Shown one piece after another: positions 28,615 through 38,290 of a stretch of DNA of 64,000 nucleotides. The notes beneath the pieces are model-generated. The model was given only the letters and a program-made list of their open reading frames with translations. It had not been told where the DNA came from and did not search any database. The number at the start of each line of letters is the position of its first letter. The stretch's first letter is position 1. The position numbers were made by a program, and so were the translations under genes. Origin of the DNA: Lysobacter antibioticus (GTDB lineage Bacteria; Pseudomonadota; Gammaproteobacteria; Xanthomonadales; Xanthomonadaceae); NCBI RefSeq assembly GCF_001442535.1, contig NZ_CP013141.1, forward strand, positions 563,196 to 627,195, in the 5' to 3' direction.

Positions 28615-29097
28615 ATGACCAAAGGTCCGATCCGTCTCGATGTTTCGATCAACTACGGCGTGCCGCGCAAGGGCCTGCCGGCGGCGAACAGCTTCCGTAA
28701 ATGGGTCGCCGCGGCGCTGGAAGGTCGCATCCGCGAGGCCGATCTGGCGATCCGGGTGGTCGACAACAAGGAAGGCCGCTCGCTCAACCGCCATTACCGC
28801 GGCCGCGACTACGCCACCAACGTGCTCAGTTTCCCGGCCGACATGCCCGAGGGCCTGCCCGAAGGCGTGCGCCTGCCGCTGCTCGGCGACCTGGTGATCT
28901 GCGCGCCGGTGGTCGGGCGCGAGGCCCGCGAACAGAAGAAAGCGCTCAACGATCATTACGCCCACTTGACCGTGCACGGCACCTTGCATCTGCTGGGCTG
29001 GGACCACGAGGACGAACGCGAAGCCGAGTGCATGGAGCAGCTCGAACGCGAGATCCTCGCCAGCCTCGGCATCGCCGACCCGTACACCGAAGACTGA
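28615..29097 (+). CDS. ybeY: Endoribonuclease YbeY (rRNA maturation factor)
   Basis: A 160-aa zinc-dependent endoribonuclease needed for 16S rRNA 3' maturation and ribosome quality control. The metal site is the H-x3-H-x5-H motif: H121, H125 and H131 in [13 protein letters not shown]. The NVLSFPAD segment is also conserved. It follows phoH by 136 bp, keeping the common phoH-ybeY order. Confidence 0.96.
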   Translation: MTKGPIRLDVSINYGVPRKGLPAANSFRKWVAAALEGRIREADLAIRVVDNKEGRSLNRHYRGRDYATNVLSFPADMPEGLPEGVRLPLLGDLVICAPVVGREAREQKKALNDHYAHLTVHGTLHLLGWDHEDEREAECMEQLEREILASLGIADPYTED

Positions 29098-29399
29098 CGC
29101 TTCGAACTGCGCAGCGCGGACGCGACGGTGCGAGTTCGGACTGGCGTTCCGCCAGTGTCAGCATAATCCGCGGACCGCTGTCGGTCGATTCCGACAACGT
29201 GCCGGCGACACGTGCATCGCCGCAAGGACACGCCGCGAACCGTATCGGTCTCGACCGTTTCGCCTTGATGCGGGCCTGCCGAGCCCGATCGCGTCCTAGC
29301 TTCCTCACCGACTAATCCCCACGCCGGCGCGGGCGCATTTCCTATGCGCCGTCCTCGCGCCTCGGCCCAGACTGCGCACATCGCAGGAAGGAGCCTGGT
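29098..29399. other. Gene-free gap between ybeY and the pseudopilin gene
   Basis: About 300 bp with no supportable gene. No terminator or repeat was recognised. A good ribosome-binding site (AAGGAG) lies at its end, before the pseudopilin start. Confidence 0.4.
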
Positions 29400-29933
29400 A
29401 TGCGTCGGATGAAAGGAATCTCGTTGCTGGAAGTGGTGGCCGCCTTGGCCATCGTGTTCTTGTTGATCGGCGTGGCGATGCCGGCCTTGCTCAATGCGGT
29501 CGCCCGAGTGCGCATCGGCCACACCCGCATGGCTCTGGTCGACAGTTTCCTGGTCGCCAATCGCCTCGCGGTGGCGGCCGGCAGCGCGACCGTGATGTGT
29601 CCCGCACCGGCCCAGGGCGGTTGCAGCGGGCGCCCGGATTGGAGCCGCGGCTGGCTGGTGTTCGCCGATGTCGACGGCGACCGCAAATTCACCGCCCGCG
29701 ACACCCTGATCCAACGCCGGCCGGCGCTCGGCGGCGACATCCGCCTGCACAGCACCCTGGGCCGCACACGCATCGTATTCCAGCCCGACGGCGACATCGC
29801 CGGCACCAACCTGACCTTCACCCTGTGCTCGGAACACGCCGACCCGGCCGGCACGGTCGTGCTGTCCAATGCCGGCCGCTTTCACCTGGGGCAGGCGTCC
29901 ACCCCCCAGGTACGCAGTTGCCGGGACGGCTGA
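29400..29933 (+). CDS. GspH/FimT-like minor pseudopilin
   Basis: A 177-aa type IV pilin-like protein. The prepilin peptidase site is MKG|ISLLEVVAALAIVFLLI: Gly before the cut and Glu at +5, followed by the hydrophobic spine. The C-terminal half matches GspH/FimT proteins (PDWSRGWLVFADVDGDRKF...LIFQRRP-like, TFTLCSEH). It probably seeds a type IV pilus or type II secretion pseudopilus. No other pilus gene is adjacent; it stands alone between ybeY and corC. AAGGAG precedes the first ATG. Confidence 0.9.
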   Translation: MRRMKGISLLEVVAALAIVFLLIGVAMPALLNAVARVRIGHTRMALVDSFLVANRLAVAAGSATVMCPAPAQGGCSGRPDWSRGWLVFADVDGDRKFTARDTLIQRRPALGGDIRLHSTLGRTRIVFQPDGDIAGTNLTFTLCSEHADPAGTVVLSNAGRFHLGQASTPQVRSCRDG

Positions 29934-30152
29934 GCGGCCGCGCCGGAGCCCGCGCAAAGCCGGCTTCGGCGCCGAACGGCGGCCATCTCGCGTGCGTTCG
30001 TGGCGGTCGTCGCCCCTGTTGCAGGATTGCTACAAAGCGCGACCGGCAGCCCGCTACCAGGGGCCGGACGGCGCCTTGACCGCCCCATGCCGACCTTCCG
30101 GGTTAGACTTGCGCCACAGCCCTCCCCCCGAGGGCCACAGTTCAAGAGTCGA

Positions 30153-31022
30153 ATGTCCGAGGACGACAGTAGTAGCACCCACGCGCCGGAAATCCCCGAG
30201 AAACGGCGTTCCTGGCTCGACCGCATCAGTTCCGCGCTGTCGGGCGAACCCAGCTCCCGCGAAGATCTGGTCGAGTTGCTGCGCGATGCGCAGTCCGACG
30301 GTCTCATCGCCGCCGACACCCTGCACATGATGGAAGGCGCCATCGCGGTTTCCGACCTCACCGTCGGCGACGTGATGATCCCGCGCTCGCAGATGATCGC
30401 TCTGCCGGCCGAGGCGAAGTTCCTCGACCTGATGAAGATGGTGGTCGAGTCCGGCCATTCGCGCTTCCCGGTGCACGGCGAAGACAAGGACGAGATCCTG
30501 GGCATCCTGCTGGCGAAGGACCTGTTGCGCGGCGTGGTCGCCGACAACGGCCCCGGCACGATCCACGAGTTGCTGCGTCCGGCGGTATTGATTCCCGAAT
30601 CCAAGCGCCTGGACGTGCTGCTGCGCGAGTTCCGCCAATCGCGCAACCACATGGCCATCGTCATCGACGAGCACGGCGGCGTGGCCGGCCTGTTGACCAT
30701 CGAAGACGTGCTGGAACAGATCGTCGGCGAGATCGACGACGAGCACGACGATGCCGAAGACCCGAACGCCCTGATCGCAGCCCAGGCCGACGGCCAGTAC
30801 GTGGTCGACGCGCTGACCCCGATCGACGATTTCAACGAACGCTTCGGCGCCGATTTCGACGACGACGAGTACGACACCATCGGCGGCCTGGTCACCGCGG
30901 CGATCGGGCACCTGCCCGAGGCCGGCGAAGAACTCACTCTCGACCGTTTCGTGTTCCGCGTGGCCAGCGCCGATGCGCGGCGCGTACACGCCTTCCACGT
31001 CGGCGTGCTCGGCAACCTGTGA
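30153..31022 (+). CDS. corC: CorC/HlyC family protein with CBS domains
   Basis: A 289-aa cytoplasmic protein with an acidic/polar N-terminus and two CBS domains (about 70-185; VGDVMIPRSQM, SRFPVHGEDKDEILGILLAKDLL, then VIDEHGGVAGLLTIEDVLEQIVGEI). A CorC_HlyC transporter-associated domain follows (about 205-285). Homologues (YbeX/CorC) are tied to Mg/Co efflux and to ribosome metabolism. Third member of the common phoH-ybeY-corC series, though separated from ybeY here by a pseudopilin gene. Confidence 0.94.
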   Translation: MSEDDSSSTHAPEIPEKRRSWLDRISSALSGEPSSREDLVELLRDAQSDGLIAADTLHMMEGAIAVSDLTVGDVMIPRSQMIALPAEAKFLDLMKMVVESGHSRFPVHGEDKDEILGILLAKDLLRGVVADNGPGTIHELLRPAVLIPESKRLDVLLREFRQSRNHMAIVIDEHGGVAGLLTIEDVLEQIVGEIDDEHDDAEDPNALIAAQADGQYVVDALTPIDDFNERFGADFDDDEYDTIGGLVTAAIGHLPEAGEELTLDRFVFRVASADARRVHAFHVGVLGNL

Positions 31023-31297
31023 TCGCCTGAGCGGCGCACGGCAAGCTCGTGCGCCCGAACGCGCGACCCGCGAAGAGGCGGCCTGTCCGGGCCGCCACGG
31101 GCCCCTGAGCCACTACGCCCCTCGCACCGCGCCAGGCGGAAGGGCGGGCTGGGCGGCTTTGCAGCCATCCGGAGCCTGGCACCGATTCGCAGCCGCCGAC
31201 CTGTTGCGGAGCCGCTCGTCGGTTAGAACTCCGCGCAAACCCTGTGGCCGTGGCTGTTTACAATGGCCGTCATTCGCCTCGCCGGACCCTGTCGCCT

Positions 31298-32551
31298 GTG
31301 ACCTCCACTCTCCGATTCGTCCGGTCGTTCGCCCTCGCCACCCTGATCCTGCTGCACAGCATCGCCTTCGCCGCACCGACCGGTACCCTGGCGGCCGCGC
31401 CGCAGCCCGCCGACACCGCCACAACGACCACCGCAACGCCGCGCGTCGGCATGGTCACGATGCAGCCCGGCGAGGAGTTCTGGTCGCGTTTCGGCCATGA
31501 CGCATTGGTCGTCCTCGACCCCGCCAGCGGCCGGGCGATCTCGTACAACTTCGGCTACTTCGATCCGACCGAATCGGACTTCGTCCCGCGCTTCATCCGC
31601 AACGACATGCGCTATCGCCTGTTGGCCCTGCCGTTCGACGACGACATGGCGCAGTACGCACAGGAAGGCCGCGGCGTGTCGGTGCAGTGGTTGAACCTCA
31701 CCCCGAAGCAGGCGCGCGAGCTGGCCGAGGCGCTGCGCGTCAACGCCCTGCCCGAGAACGCCTACTACCGCTACCAGTACTTCGACGACAACTGCGCCAC
31801 GCGCGTGCGCGATGCCATCGACAAGGTGCTCGGCGGCGAACTGCGCCGCCAGACCGAAGGCCGCTCGCACGGCAGCAGCTTCCGCAGCGAAGCGCTGCGA
31901 CTGTCGGCGCCGGAACCGTGGATGTGGCTGGTGCTGGACGTGATGATGGGCCCGGAAACCGACAAGCCGGTGCCGGTGTGGGCCGAGTCCTACGTCCCGA
32001 GCCGGCTCGCGGCGGCGCTGCGCGAGGTCAAGAGCCCGCAAGGCCAGCCCCTGGTCCAGGAAGAACGGCCCTTGCTGCCGCACAAGATCTCGCCCGAGCC
32101 CAAGGACCAACCGCTGCCGTGGTGGCCCTGGGTCCTGGCCGGCCTTGCGATCGCCGCGGCGCTGGCCTGGATCGGCGACCGCAGCCCACGCGTGCTCGCG
32201 ATCGCGGCCTTACCGCTGTGGGCGGTGCTGGGCCTGGTCGGGGCGGTCCTGCTCTACGCCTGGGTCGATACCGGCCACAACTACATCTGGGCCAACCGCA
32301 ACCTGTTGCTGTTCAACCCGCTGTGCCTGCTGCTGTGGTTCGGCGGTTGGCGCGCGCTGCGCGGCCGCGAGACCGGCCCGGTGTTCGTATGGCTGACCGG
32401 GCTGGTCGCCTTGTGCGCGCTGGCGGCCTTGTTCCTGTACTGGCTGCCGGTGTATCCGCAACGCAACGCCCACTGGATCGCGCTGTGGCTGCCGATCCAG
32501 GTCGGGTTGTGGGCCGGATTCCGCAAAGCCGCCCGATTGCGCCTGGCTTGA
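31298..32551 (+). CDS. DUF4105 domain-containing membrane protein
   Basis: A 417-aa protein. The signal peptide (LRFVRSFALATLILLHSIAFA) is followed by a periplasmic DUF4105 domain: FWSRFGHDALVVLDPASGRAISYNFGYFD, then YYRYQYFDDNCATRVRDAID, with the conserved His and Asn-Cys of this papain-like fold. Four or five C-terminal helices come after about residue 280. The role is unknown; a peptidase or amidase is possible from the His and Cys. A GTG start is inferred from the signal sequence; it has no strong ribosome-binding site. Confidence 0.85.
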   Translation: MTSTLRFVRSFALATLILLHSIAFAAPTGTLAAAPQPADTATTTTATPRVGMVTMQPGEEFWSRFGHDALVVLDPASGRAISYNFGYFDPTESDFVPRFIRNDMRYRLLALPFDDDMAQYAQEGRGVSVQWLNLTPKQARELAEALRVNALPENAYYRYQYFDDNCATRVRDAIDKVLGGELRRQTEGRSHGSSFRSEALRLSAPEPWMWLVLDVMMGPETDKPVPVWAESYVPSRLAAALREVKSPQGQPLVQEERPLLPHKISPEPKDQPLPWWPWVLAGLAIAAALAWIGDRSPRVLAIAALPLWAVLGLVGAVLLYAWVDTGHNYIWANRNLLLFNPLCLLLWFGGWRALRGRETGPVFVWLTGLVALCALAALFLYWLPVYPQRNAHWIALWLPIQVGLWAGFRKAARLRLA

Positions 32552-32591
32552 CGGCTTGCCGCAGCCGCCGCGCGCGGGCAGGATTCGGGCC

Positions 32592-33584
32592 ATGAGCGAT
32601 TCGACCCTGCCCCAATGCGTCATCAACTGCGCGGCCTACAGCCGCGACGGCACCCGCCGCGACATCGGCCTGGATGCGATCAGCGACGTTCTCGCCGTCG
32701 ACGACGGCAGCTTCGTTTGGGTCGGCCTGTATGAGCCCGACGAAGGCATCCTCGACAAACTGCAGGAAGAATTCTGCCTACACGACCTCGCGGTCGAGGA
32801 CGCCCACAACGCGCATCAACGGCCGAAGATCGAGTCCTACGGCAACTCGCTGTTCATCGCCATCCACACCGCGCAGAAAATCGACAACCGCATCCGCTTC
32901 GGCGAGACACACATGTTCGTCGGCCCGCGTTATCTGGTGACCGTGCGCCACGGCGCCTCGATCAGCTACAAGGGCGCCCGCGCGCGCATCGAACGCGAAC
33001 CGGACCTATTGGAACACGGGCCCGGTGCGGCGCTGTACGCGGTGTTCGACAGCGTGGTCGACAACTTCATGCCGATCGTCGAAGGCTTCACCCAGGAGCT
33101 CAACGAACTCGAGAAAGACATCTTCGCCGAGGATTTCCGCAAGGAGACCGTGCAGGAGCTGTACGACCTCAAGCGCGAGCTGACCCGCCTGCGCATGGCG
33201 GTCTCGCCCCTGCAGGACATCCTCGGCCAGCTCGCGCGCTCGCGCGGCGGCCTCATCGACGAAGAGATCCAGCTGTATTTCCGCGACGTGCTCGACCACG
33301 CCGTGCGCATCAACGAGACCACCGACACCTTGCGCGAAATGCTGACCGCCGCGGTCAGCGTCAACCTGTCGCTGGTGACCGTGCGCCAGGGCGAAGTGGT
33401 CAAGCGCCTCGGCGCCTGGGCCGCCCTGCTCGCCGCCCCGACCCTGATCGCGAGCTGGTACGGCATGAACTTCGTGCACATGCCCGAACTGCCCGGGCAA
33501 TGGAGCTATGCGGTCTTGATCGGCTCGGTGATCGCGATCTGCCTGGTGCTCTACATCGGCTTCAAGCGGGCGAAGTGGCTGTAG
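32592..33584 (+). CDS. corA: Magnesium/cobalt transporter CorA
   Basis: A 330-aa pentameric divalent-cation channel. The large cytoplasmic N-terminal domain is followed by two C-terminal helices with the diagnostic YGMNF motif in the pore helix and the periplasmic MPEL loop (NFVHMPELPGQWSY). It ends with the usual basic tail KRAKW. It is 40 bp after the DUF4105 gene. The nearby corC homologue has a related ion-homeostasis link. Confidence 0.95.
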   Translation: MSDSTLPQCVINCAAYSRDGTRRDIGLDAISDVLAVDDGSFVWVGLYEPDEGILDKLQEEFCLHDLAVEDAHNAHQRPKIESYGNSLFIAIHTAQKIDNRIRFGETHMFVGPRYLVTVRHGASISYKGARARIEREPDLLEHGPGAALYAVFDSVVDNFMPIVEGFTQELNELEKDIFAEDFRKETVQELYDLKRELTRLRMAVSPLQDILGQLARSRGGLIDEEIQLYFRDVLDHAVRINETTDTLREMLTAAVSVNLSLVTVRQGEVVKRLGAWAALLAAPTLIASWYGMNFVHMPELPGQWSYAVLIGSVIAICLVLYIGFKRAKWL

Positions 33585-33596
33585 GGAAGGCAAACG

Positions 33597-33820
<224 letters not shown>

Positions 33821-34002
33821 CCGCACCACCATCGCACCGAGATCGCTCGCCGCGCACCCGCCGCCCAGACGCCCCGATCCGCATGCCCAGCCGCCCGAAC
33901 CGCGGCCCTAAGACCAAAGTATCAGCCGCTATTGCGGCACTGCGCATTGACCCGCGCGGACCCAGGGGCGACGCTGCCTGAGTTCAATCTGGGAGGGTCG
34001 TC

Positions 34003-36075
34003 ATGAAAGGTGGTCTCGGCAAACTGGGCTGGGCGGCCCTCGCAGTCCTCGGGGCTTTCTGCCTCGGCACGATCGCGCTGCGGCGCGGCGAACACATCAA
34101 TGCGTTGTGGATCGTGGTCGCGGCGGTATCGATCTACCTGGTCGCCTACCGCTACTACTCCCTGTTCATCGCCGAAAAGGTGATGCGGCTCGACCCGACC
34201 CGGGCCACGCCCGCGATCATCAACAACGACGGGCTCGACTACGTCCCGACCAATAAGCACGTGTTGTTCGGCCACCATTTCGCCGCCATCGCCGGCGCCG
34301 GCCCGCTGGTCGGCCCGGTGCTCGCCGCGCAGATGGGCTATTTGCCCGGATTGCTGTGGCTGATCGTCGGCGTGGTGCTGGCCGGCGCGGTACAGGATTT
34401 CATGGTCCTGTTCGTCTCCAGCCGCCGCAACGGCCGCTCGCTCGGCGACCTGGTGCGCGAGGAAATGGGCCGCATCCCCGGCACCATCGCCCTGTTCGGC
34501 GCCTTCCTGATCATGATCATCATCCTCGCGGTGCTGGCGATGATCGTGGTCAAGGCGCTCGCTGAAAGCCCCTGGGGCATGTTCACGGTGATGGCGACCC
34601 TGCCGATCGCGGTGATGATGGGCGTGTACATGCGCTACATCCGCCCGGGCAAGATCGGCGAAATCTCGGTGGTCGGGCTGATCCTGCTGCTCGCAGCGAT
34701 CTGGTACGGCGGCAAGGTCGCGGCCGATCCGGTGTGGGGCCCGGCCTTCACCTTCACCGGCACCCAGATCACCTGGATGCTGATCGGCTACGGCTTCGTC
34801 GCCGCGGTGCTGCCGGTGTGGCTGGTGCTGGCGCCGCGCGACTACCTGTCGACCTTCCTCAAGATCGGCACCATCATCGCGCTGGCGATCGGCATCGTCA
34901 TCGTGATGCCCGACCTGCGCATGCCGGCGTTGACCCAGTTCACCGACGGCACCGGCCCGGTCTGGAAAGGCGGCCTGTTCCCGTTCCTGTTCATCACCAT
35001 CGCCTGCGGCGCAGTGTCGGGCTTCCATGCGTTGATCTCCTCGGGCACCACGCCCAAGCTGCTCGCCAATGAATCGCATATGCGCTACATCGGCTATGGC
35101 GGCATGCTGATGGAGTCCTTCGTCGCAATCATGGCCCTGGTCGCCGCTTCGGTGATCGAACCGGGCGTGTATTTCGCCATGAACAGCCCCGCGGCCCTGG
35201 TCGGCAGCGACGTGCATGCAGTGTCGGCGACGATCTCGAGCTGGGGCTTCTCGGTCACCCCGGAGATGCTGCAGACCACCGCCAAGGACATCGGCGAGAA
35301 CACCATCCTCGCCCGCGCCGGCGGCGCGCCGACGCTCGCGGTCGGCATCGCCCAGATCCTGCACAACGTGTTGCCGGGCCAGAACACGATGGCGTTCTGG
35401 TATCACTTCGCGATCCTGTTCGAGGCCTTGTTCATCCTTACCGCGGTCGACGCCGGCACCCGCGCCGGGCGCTTCATGCTGCAGGACCTGCTCGGCAGCT
35501 TCGTGCCGGCGTTGCGCCGCACCGAAGCCTGGGGCCCGAACCTGCTCGCGACCGGCGGCTGCGTCGCCTTGTGGGGCTACTTCCTCTATCAGGGCGTGGT
35601 CGATCCGCTCGGCGGCATCAACACCCTGTGGCCGCTGTTCGGTATCGCCAACCAGATGCTCGCCGGCATCGCGCTGATGCTGTGCACGGTGGTCTTGTTC
35701 AAGATGAAGCGCGACCGCTATGCCTGGGTGACGATCGTGCCGACGGTCTGGCTGCTGATCTGCACCAGCGCGGCCGGCCTGATCAAGATCTTCGACGACA
35801 ACCCGGCGGTCGGTTTCCTCGCCCAGGCGCACAAGTACCAGGCCGCGATCGCCAAGGGCGAAGTGGTCGCCCCGGCGAAGAGCATCGAGCAGATGCAGCA
35901 GATCATGCTCAACAGCTACGTCAACACGGTGCTGACCGGGTTGTTCCTGTTCGTGGTGTTCAGCGTGCTGGTGTATTCGGTGCGCGCGATCGCCAAGGCG
36001 CGCGCCAACCCCGAGCGCAGCGACCGCGAATCCCCGTACGTGGCCTTGAAGCCGCACGAAATGGCGAACGTGTGA
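34003..36075 (+). CDS. cstA: Carbon starvation protein CstA
   Basis: A 690-aa inner-membrane transporter with many helices. CstA homologues import pyruvate and/or peptides during carbon limitation. Recognisable segments include ALWIVVAAVSIYLVAYRYYSLFIAEKV, GHHFAAIAGAGPLVGPVLAAQMGYLPG, FHALISSGTTPKLLANESHMRYIGYGGML and GQNTMAFWYHFAILFEALFILTAVDAGTRAGRFMLQ. GGGAGGG precedes the ATG. The TGATG overlap with the following small gene indicates coupling. Confidence 0.96.
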   Translation: MKGGLGKLGWAALAVLGAFCLGTIALRRGEHINALWIVVAAVSIYLVAYRYYSLFIAEKVMRLDPTRATPAIINNDGLDYVPTNKHVLFGHHFAAIAGAGPLVGPVLAAQMGYLPGLLWLIVGVVLAGAVQDFMVLFVSSRRNGRSLGDLVREEMGRIPGTIALFGAFLIMIIILAVLAMIVVKALAESPWGMFTVMATLPIAVMMGVYMRYIRPGKIGEISVVGLILLLAAIWYGGKVAADPVWGPAFTFTGTQITWMLIGYGFVAAVLPVWLVLAPRDYLSTFLKIGTIIALAIGIVIVMPDLRMPALTQFTDGTGPVWKGGLFPFLFITIACGAVSGFHALISSGTTPKLLANESHMRYIGYGGMLMESFVAIMALVAASVIEPGVYFAMNSPAALVGSDVHAVSATISSWGFSVTPEMLQTTAKDIGENTILARAGGAPTLAVGIAQILHNVLPGQNTMAFWYHFAILFEALFILTAVDAGTRAGRFMLQDLLGSFVPALRRTEAWGPNLLATGGCVALWGYFLYQGVVDPLGGINTLWPLFGIANQMLAGIALMLCTVVLFKMKRDRYAWVTIVPTVWLLICTSAAGLIKIFDDNPAVGFLAQAHKYQAAIAKGEVVAPAKSIEQMQQIMLNSYVNTVLTGLFLFVVFSVLVYSVRAIAKARANPERSDRESPYVALKPHEMANV

Positions 36076-36296
36076 TGGGCACCGCGCTCGTTCCCGCCAG
36101 TCAGTACCAGCTCTACAAGCGCACCTGGCATCGCCTGGTGCAGACCGCGCGGTTGTGTTGCGGGGTGCCGGATTACGACAACTATGTCCGCCACCTGATG
36201 GAGAAGCACCCCGAGCGGCCGATTCCGGACTACGCGACCTTTTTCCGCGAGCGCCAGGAGGCGCGTTACGGGGGCGGGCGGTTCGGGTGTTGCTGA
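36075..36296 (+). CDS. YbdD/YjiX family small protein
   Basis: A 73-aa soluble protein: YKRTWHRLVQTARLCCGVPDYDNYVRHLMEKHPERPIPDYATFFRERQEARYGG is the family core. YbdD-type proteins are encoded directly downstream of cstA-like transporters and are required for their transport activity in E. coli. The ATG overlaps the cstA stop by one base (TGATG), as commonly seen. The C-terminus ends in two Cys. Confidence 0.93.
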   Translation: MGTALVPASQYQLYKRTWHRLVQTARLCCGVPDYDNYVRHLMEKHPERPIPDYATFFRERQEARYGGGRFGCC

Positions 36297-36317
36297 GCGG
36301 GTTCCGCTGGAGCGAGA

Positions 36318-36340
36318 GGCCGCCTTCGGGCGGCCTTTTC
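36318..36340 (+). terminator. Rho-independent terminator of cstA-ybdD
   Basis: GGCCGCC-TTCG-GGCGGCC followed by TTTTCTTT, 21 bp after the stop. It is a stable 7-bp stem with a UUCG tetraloop and T tract. Confidence 0.92.
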
Positions 36341-36391
36341 TTTGGGTCATTCCGGCTTCGGCGTCTTCCACTCGGTGCAGGCCCTTCCCCT

Positions 36392-36632
36392 GTAGGAGCT
36401 ACGTCCTACTGGATTTCCTTCGGTCATAAGTCGCGACCGCGGGACGCGCAGCAGTTGCATCGCTGCGGTCATTCATCGAAGCCGCGTGCTTTCGCGAAGA
36501 GTAGGAGCGGCGCAAGCCGCGACCAAGGAATTCGCAGAGGCGACAACGCTGACCTCGTCCATCGAAGCAGCGTGCCGTCGCGAGAGTAGGAGCGGCGTCC
36601 GACTGGATTTCCTTCGATCACAAGCCGCGACC
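36392..36632. repeat. Three REP-like copies, two carrying a ~28-nt insert
   Basis: Forward REP-like repeats lie at 36392-36439, 36501-36524 and 36586-36632. The middle one is the ordinary GGAGCGGCGCAAGCCGC form. In the first and third, the centre is replaced by a conserved ~28-nt segment (36403-36430 and 36597-36624) of the form GTCC-ACTGGATTTCCTTCG followed by TCA-AAG. Confidence 0.9.
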
Positions 36633-36672
36633 GCGCTGTGATGGTCTTGCGGCGCATCTTTGAAGCAAAGAC

Positions 36673-36897
36673 CAAGATCGAACGCTAAGAGCTTCCGCCG
36701 CTAAAGCGGCGGGTTACTTTCTCAGTCATAAGCAACAAAAGTCCGTCTGGATTCCCTTCGGTCAAAGGTAACCAAAGAAGTTGCTTTTCTTTGAATCACA
36801 GGCCCGCACGTTCGTTGCCAACGCGGGGATCTACATACGGGACATCCCTGTCCCGATGAAAAACGGCCCGCATCCCTGCGGGCCGCCCTCCGGGTCT
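36673..36897 (-). repeat. Composite repeat element, copy 4
   Basis: Same orientation and order as copy 2 (18943-19160): CTTCCGCC-CTAAAGCGGCGGGTTACTTT, the hairpin CGGGACA / TGTCCCG, and CGGCCCGCATCCCTGCGGGCCG leading to CTCCGGGTC. An inserted segment (36741-36767) related to the one in the neighbouring REP copies replaces part of the AAAGAAAGCTAACC region. Confidence 0.9.
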
Positions 36898-36948
36898 TCG
36901 ATGGCCTTCATTAGTGCTCGGCTACGCACAGCCACCGCAAAATCTTCA

Positions 36949-36990
36949 CGGTAACGGTAACGGCAACGGCAACGGCAACTGCAACTGCAA
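36949..36990. repeat. Degenerate hexanucleotide array
   Basis: Two CGGTAA, three CGGCAA and two CTGCAA units in tandem, ~50 bp outside composite repeat copy 4 and just beyond the stop of the DUF819 gene. Variants occur in blocks, as expected from successive slippage expansions. Confidence 0.9.
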
Positions 36991-37030
36991 CTGCTACAGC
37001 GATGGTTCCCGGCGTTGCGGCTGCCTCGCC

Positions 37031-38290
37031 TCAGGCCGGCGCCGCGCCCGCCAGCGAACGCAGGGTGATGCCTACGATGTAGGCCAGGCCGGTGCCGGTC
37101 GCGTAGCCGAGCGTGCCCAGCAAGGCGCCCACCGGCGCCAGCGAGGGGTGGAAGGCCGAGGCGACGACCGGCGCCGAGGCCGGGCCGCCGATGTTGCTCT
37201 GCGAGCCGATCGCGAAATAGAAGAACGGCACGCGCAACAGGCGTCCGACGGTCCACAACAATACGATGTGGATCGAGATCCAGATCAGGCCCAGCGCGAA
37301 CAGCCAGGGCCGGTCGAGCAGGGCCAGGATGTCCATCTGCAGGCCGATGCAGGCGATCAGGAAATACAGCAGCAGGCTGCCGATCTTGGAGGCGCCCGCG
37401 CCTTCCAGCGTGCGCGCGCGGGTGAAGCTCAGCGCGAGGCCGGCGAAGGTCGAAATCGCCACCACCCAGAAGAAGGGCTCGTGCAGGCTGACGGTCTTGG
37501 CCCAGGACACGTTGGCCGCGAACCAGCCCGACAGCGGGCTCGCTATGGCGTGCGCGAGCCCGACCACGCCGAAGGCGATGCCGACGATCATCGCCAGGTC
37601 GCTGAGGCTGGCGACGCGCTGATGCTGGGCCTGGAACTGTTCGATACGCTGCTTGAGTTCCTCGATGCCGCGGGTGTCGGCGCCGCTGCGCGCATCGATC
37701 GCCTGGGCGCGGCTGGCGAGGAAGATCAGCACCGCCATCCAGACATAGCCGACGCCGACATCGACCACCGCGAACTGGCCGAAGGTGGTCGCGTCGACCT
37801 GGAAGATCTCCTTCATCGCCAGCATGTTGGCGCCGCCGCCGATCCAACTGCCGGCCAGCGCGGCCATGCCGCCCCAGGTATCGCCAGCCACGGTTTCCGG
37901 ATGCACCGCGCGCATCAGCACGAAGGCGGCGATCGCGCCGACCATCACGCTGAGCGACGAGACTGCGTACATCACCAGCAACTTCGGCCCGAGCTTCAAT
38001 ACGCCCTTGAGGTCGATGGTCAGGGTCAGCAACACCAATGCGGCCGGCAACAACACGCGGCTGGCGACCGGGTTGTAGAGTTTGGTGTTCGCGCCGTCGA
38101 CCAGGCCGATAGTGTTGTAGATGCCGGGAATGAAGTAGCACAACAGCAGGGCCGGCACGTAGGTGTAGAACTTCTTCCACAGCCCCGTCTCGCGCGAGGA
38201 CGTCCAGAACACCAGCCCGAGCGTCGCCGCGATCAGGCCGAGGACGACGATGTCGTTGCTGATGAGCGCCGTACGGGCGGTTTCTGGCAT
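37031..38290 (-). CDS. DUF819 family membrane protein
   Basis: A 419-aa polytopic membrane protein (ten or more helices) of the DUF819/YjcL type, thought to be a transporter. Family features include TYVPALLLCYFIPGIYNTIGLVD near the N-terminus, GDTWGGMAALAGSWIGGGANMLAMKEIF (Gly-rich re-entrant-like region), and the C-terminal repeat FFYFAIGSQSNIGGPASAPVVASAFHPSLAPVGALLG. Two homologous Gly-rich segments suggest an inverted-repeat transporter fold. The substrate is unknown. Confidence 0.88.
   Translation of the reverse strand: MPETARTALISNDIVVLGLIAATLGLVFWTSSRETGLWKKFYTYVPALLLCYFIPGIYNTIGLVDGANTKLYNPVASRVLLPAALVLLTLTIDLKGVLKLGPKLLVMYAVSSLSVMVGAIAAFVLMRAVHPETVAGDTWGGMAALAGSWIGGGANMLAMKEIFQVDATTFGQFAVVDVGVGYVWMAVLIFLASRAQAIDARSGADTRGIEELKQRIEQFQAQHQRVASLSDLAMIVGIAFGVVGLAHAIASPLSGWFAANVSWAKTVSLHEPFFWVVAISTFAGLALSFTRARTLEGAGASKIGSLLLYFLIACIGLQMDILALLDRPWLFALGLIWISIHIVLLWTVGRLLRVPFFYFAIGSQSNIGGPASAPVVASAFHPSLAPVGALLGTLGYATGTGLAYIVGITLRSLAGAAPA

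Noticed and set aside
33922..36057. 711-codon minus-strand frame opposite cstA
   Set aside because: Antisense shadow; the product is almost entirely His/Asp/Arg/Gln and matches no family.
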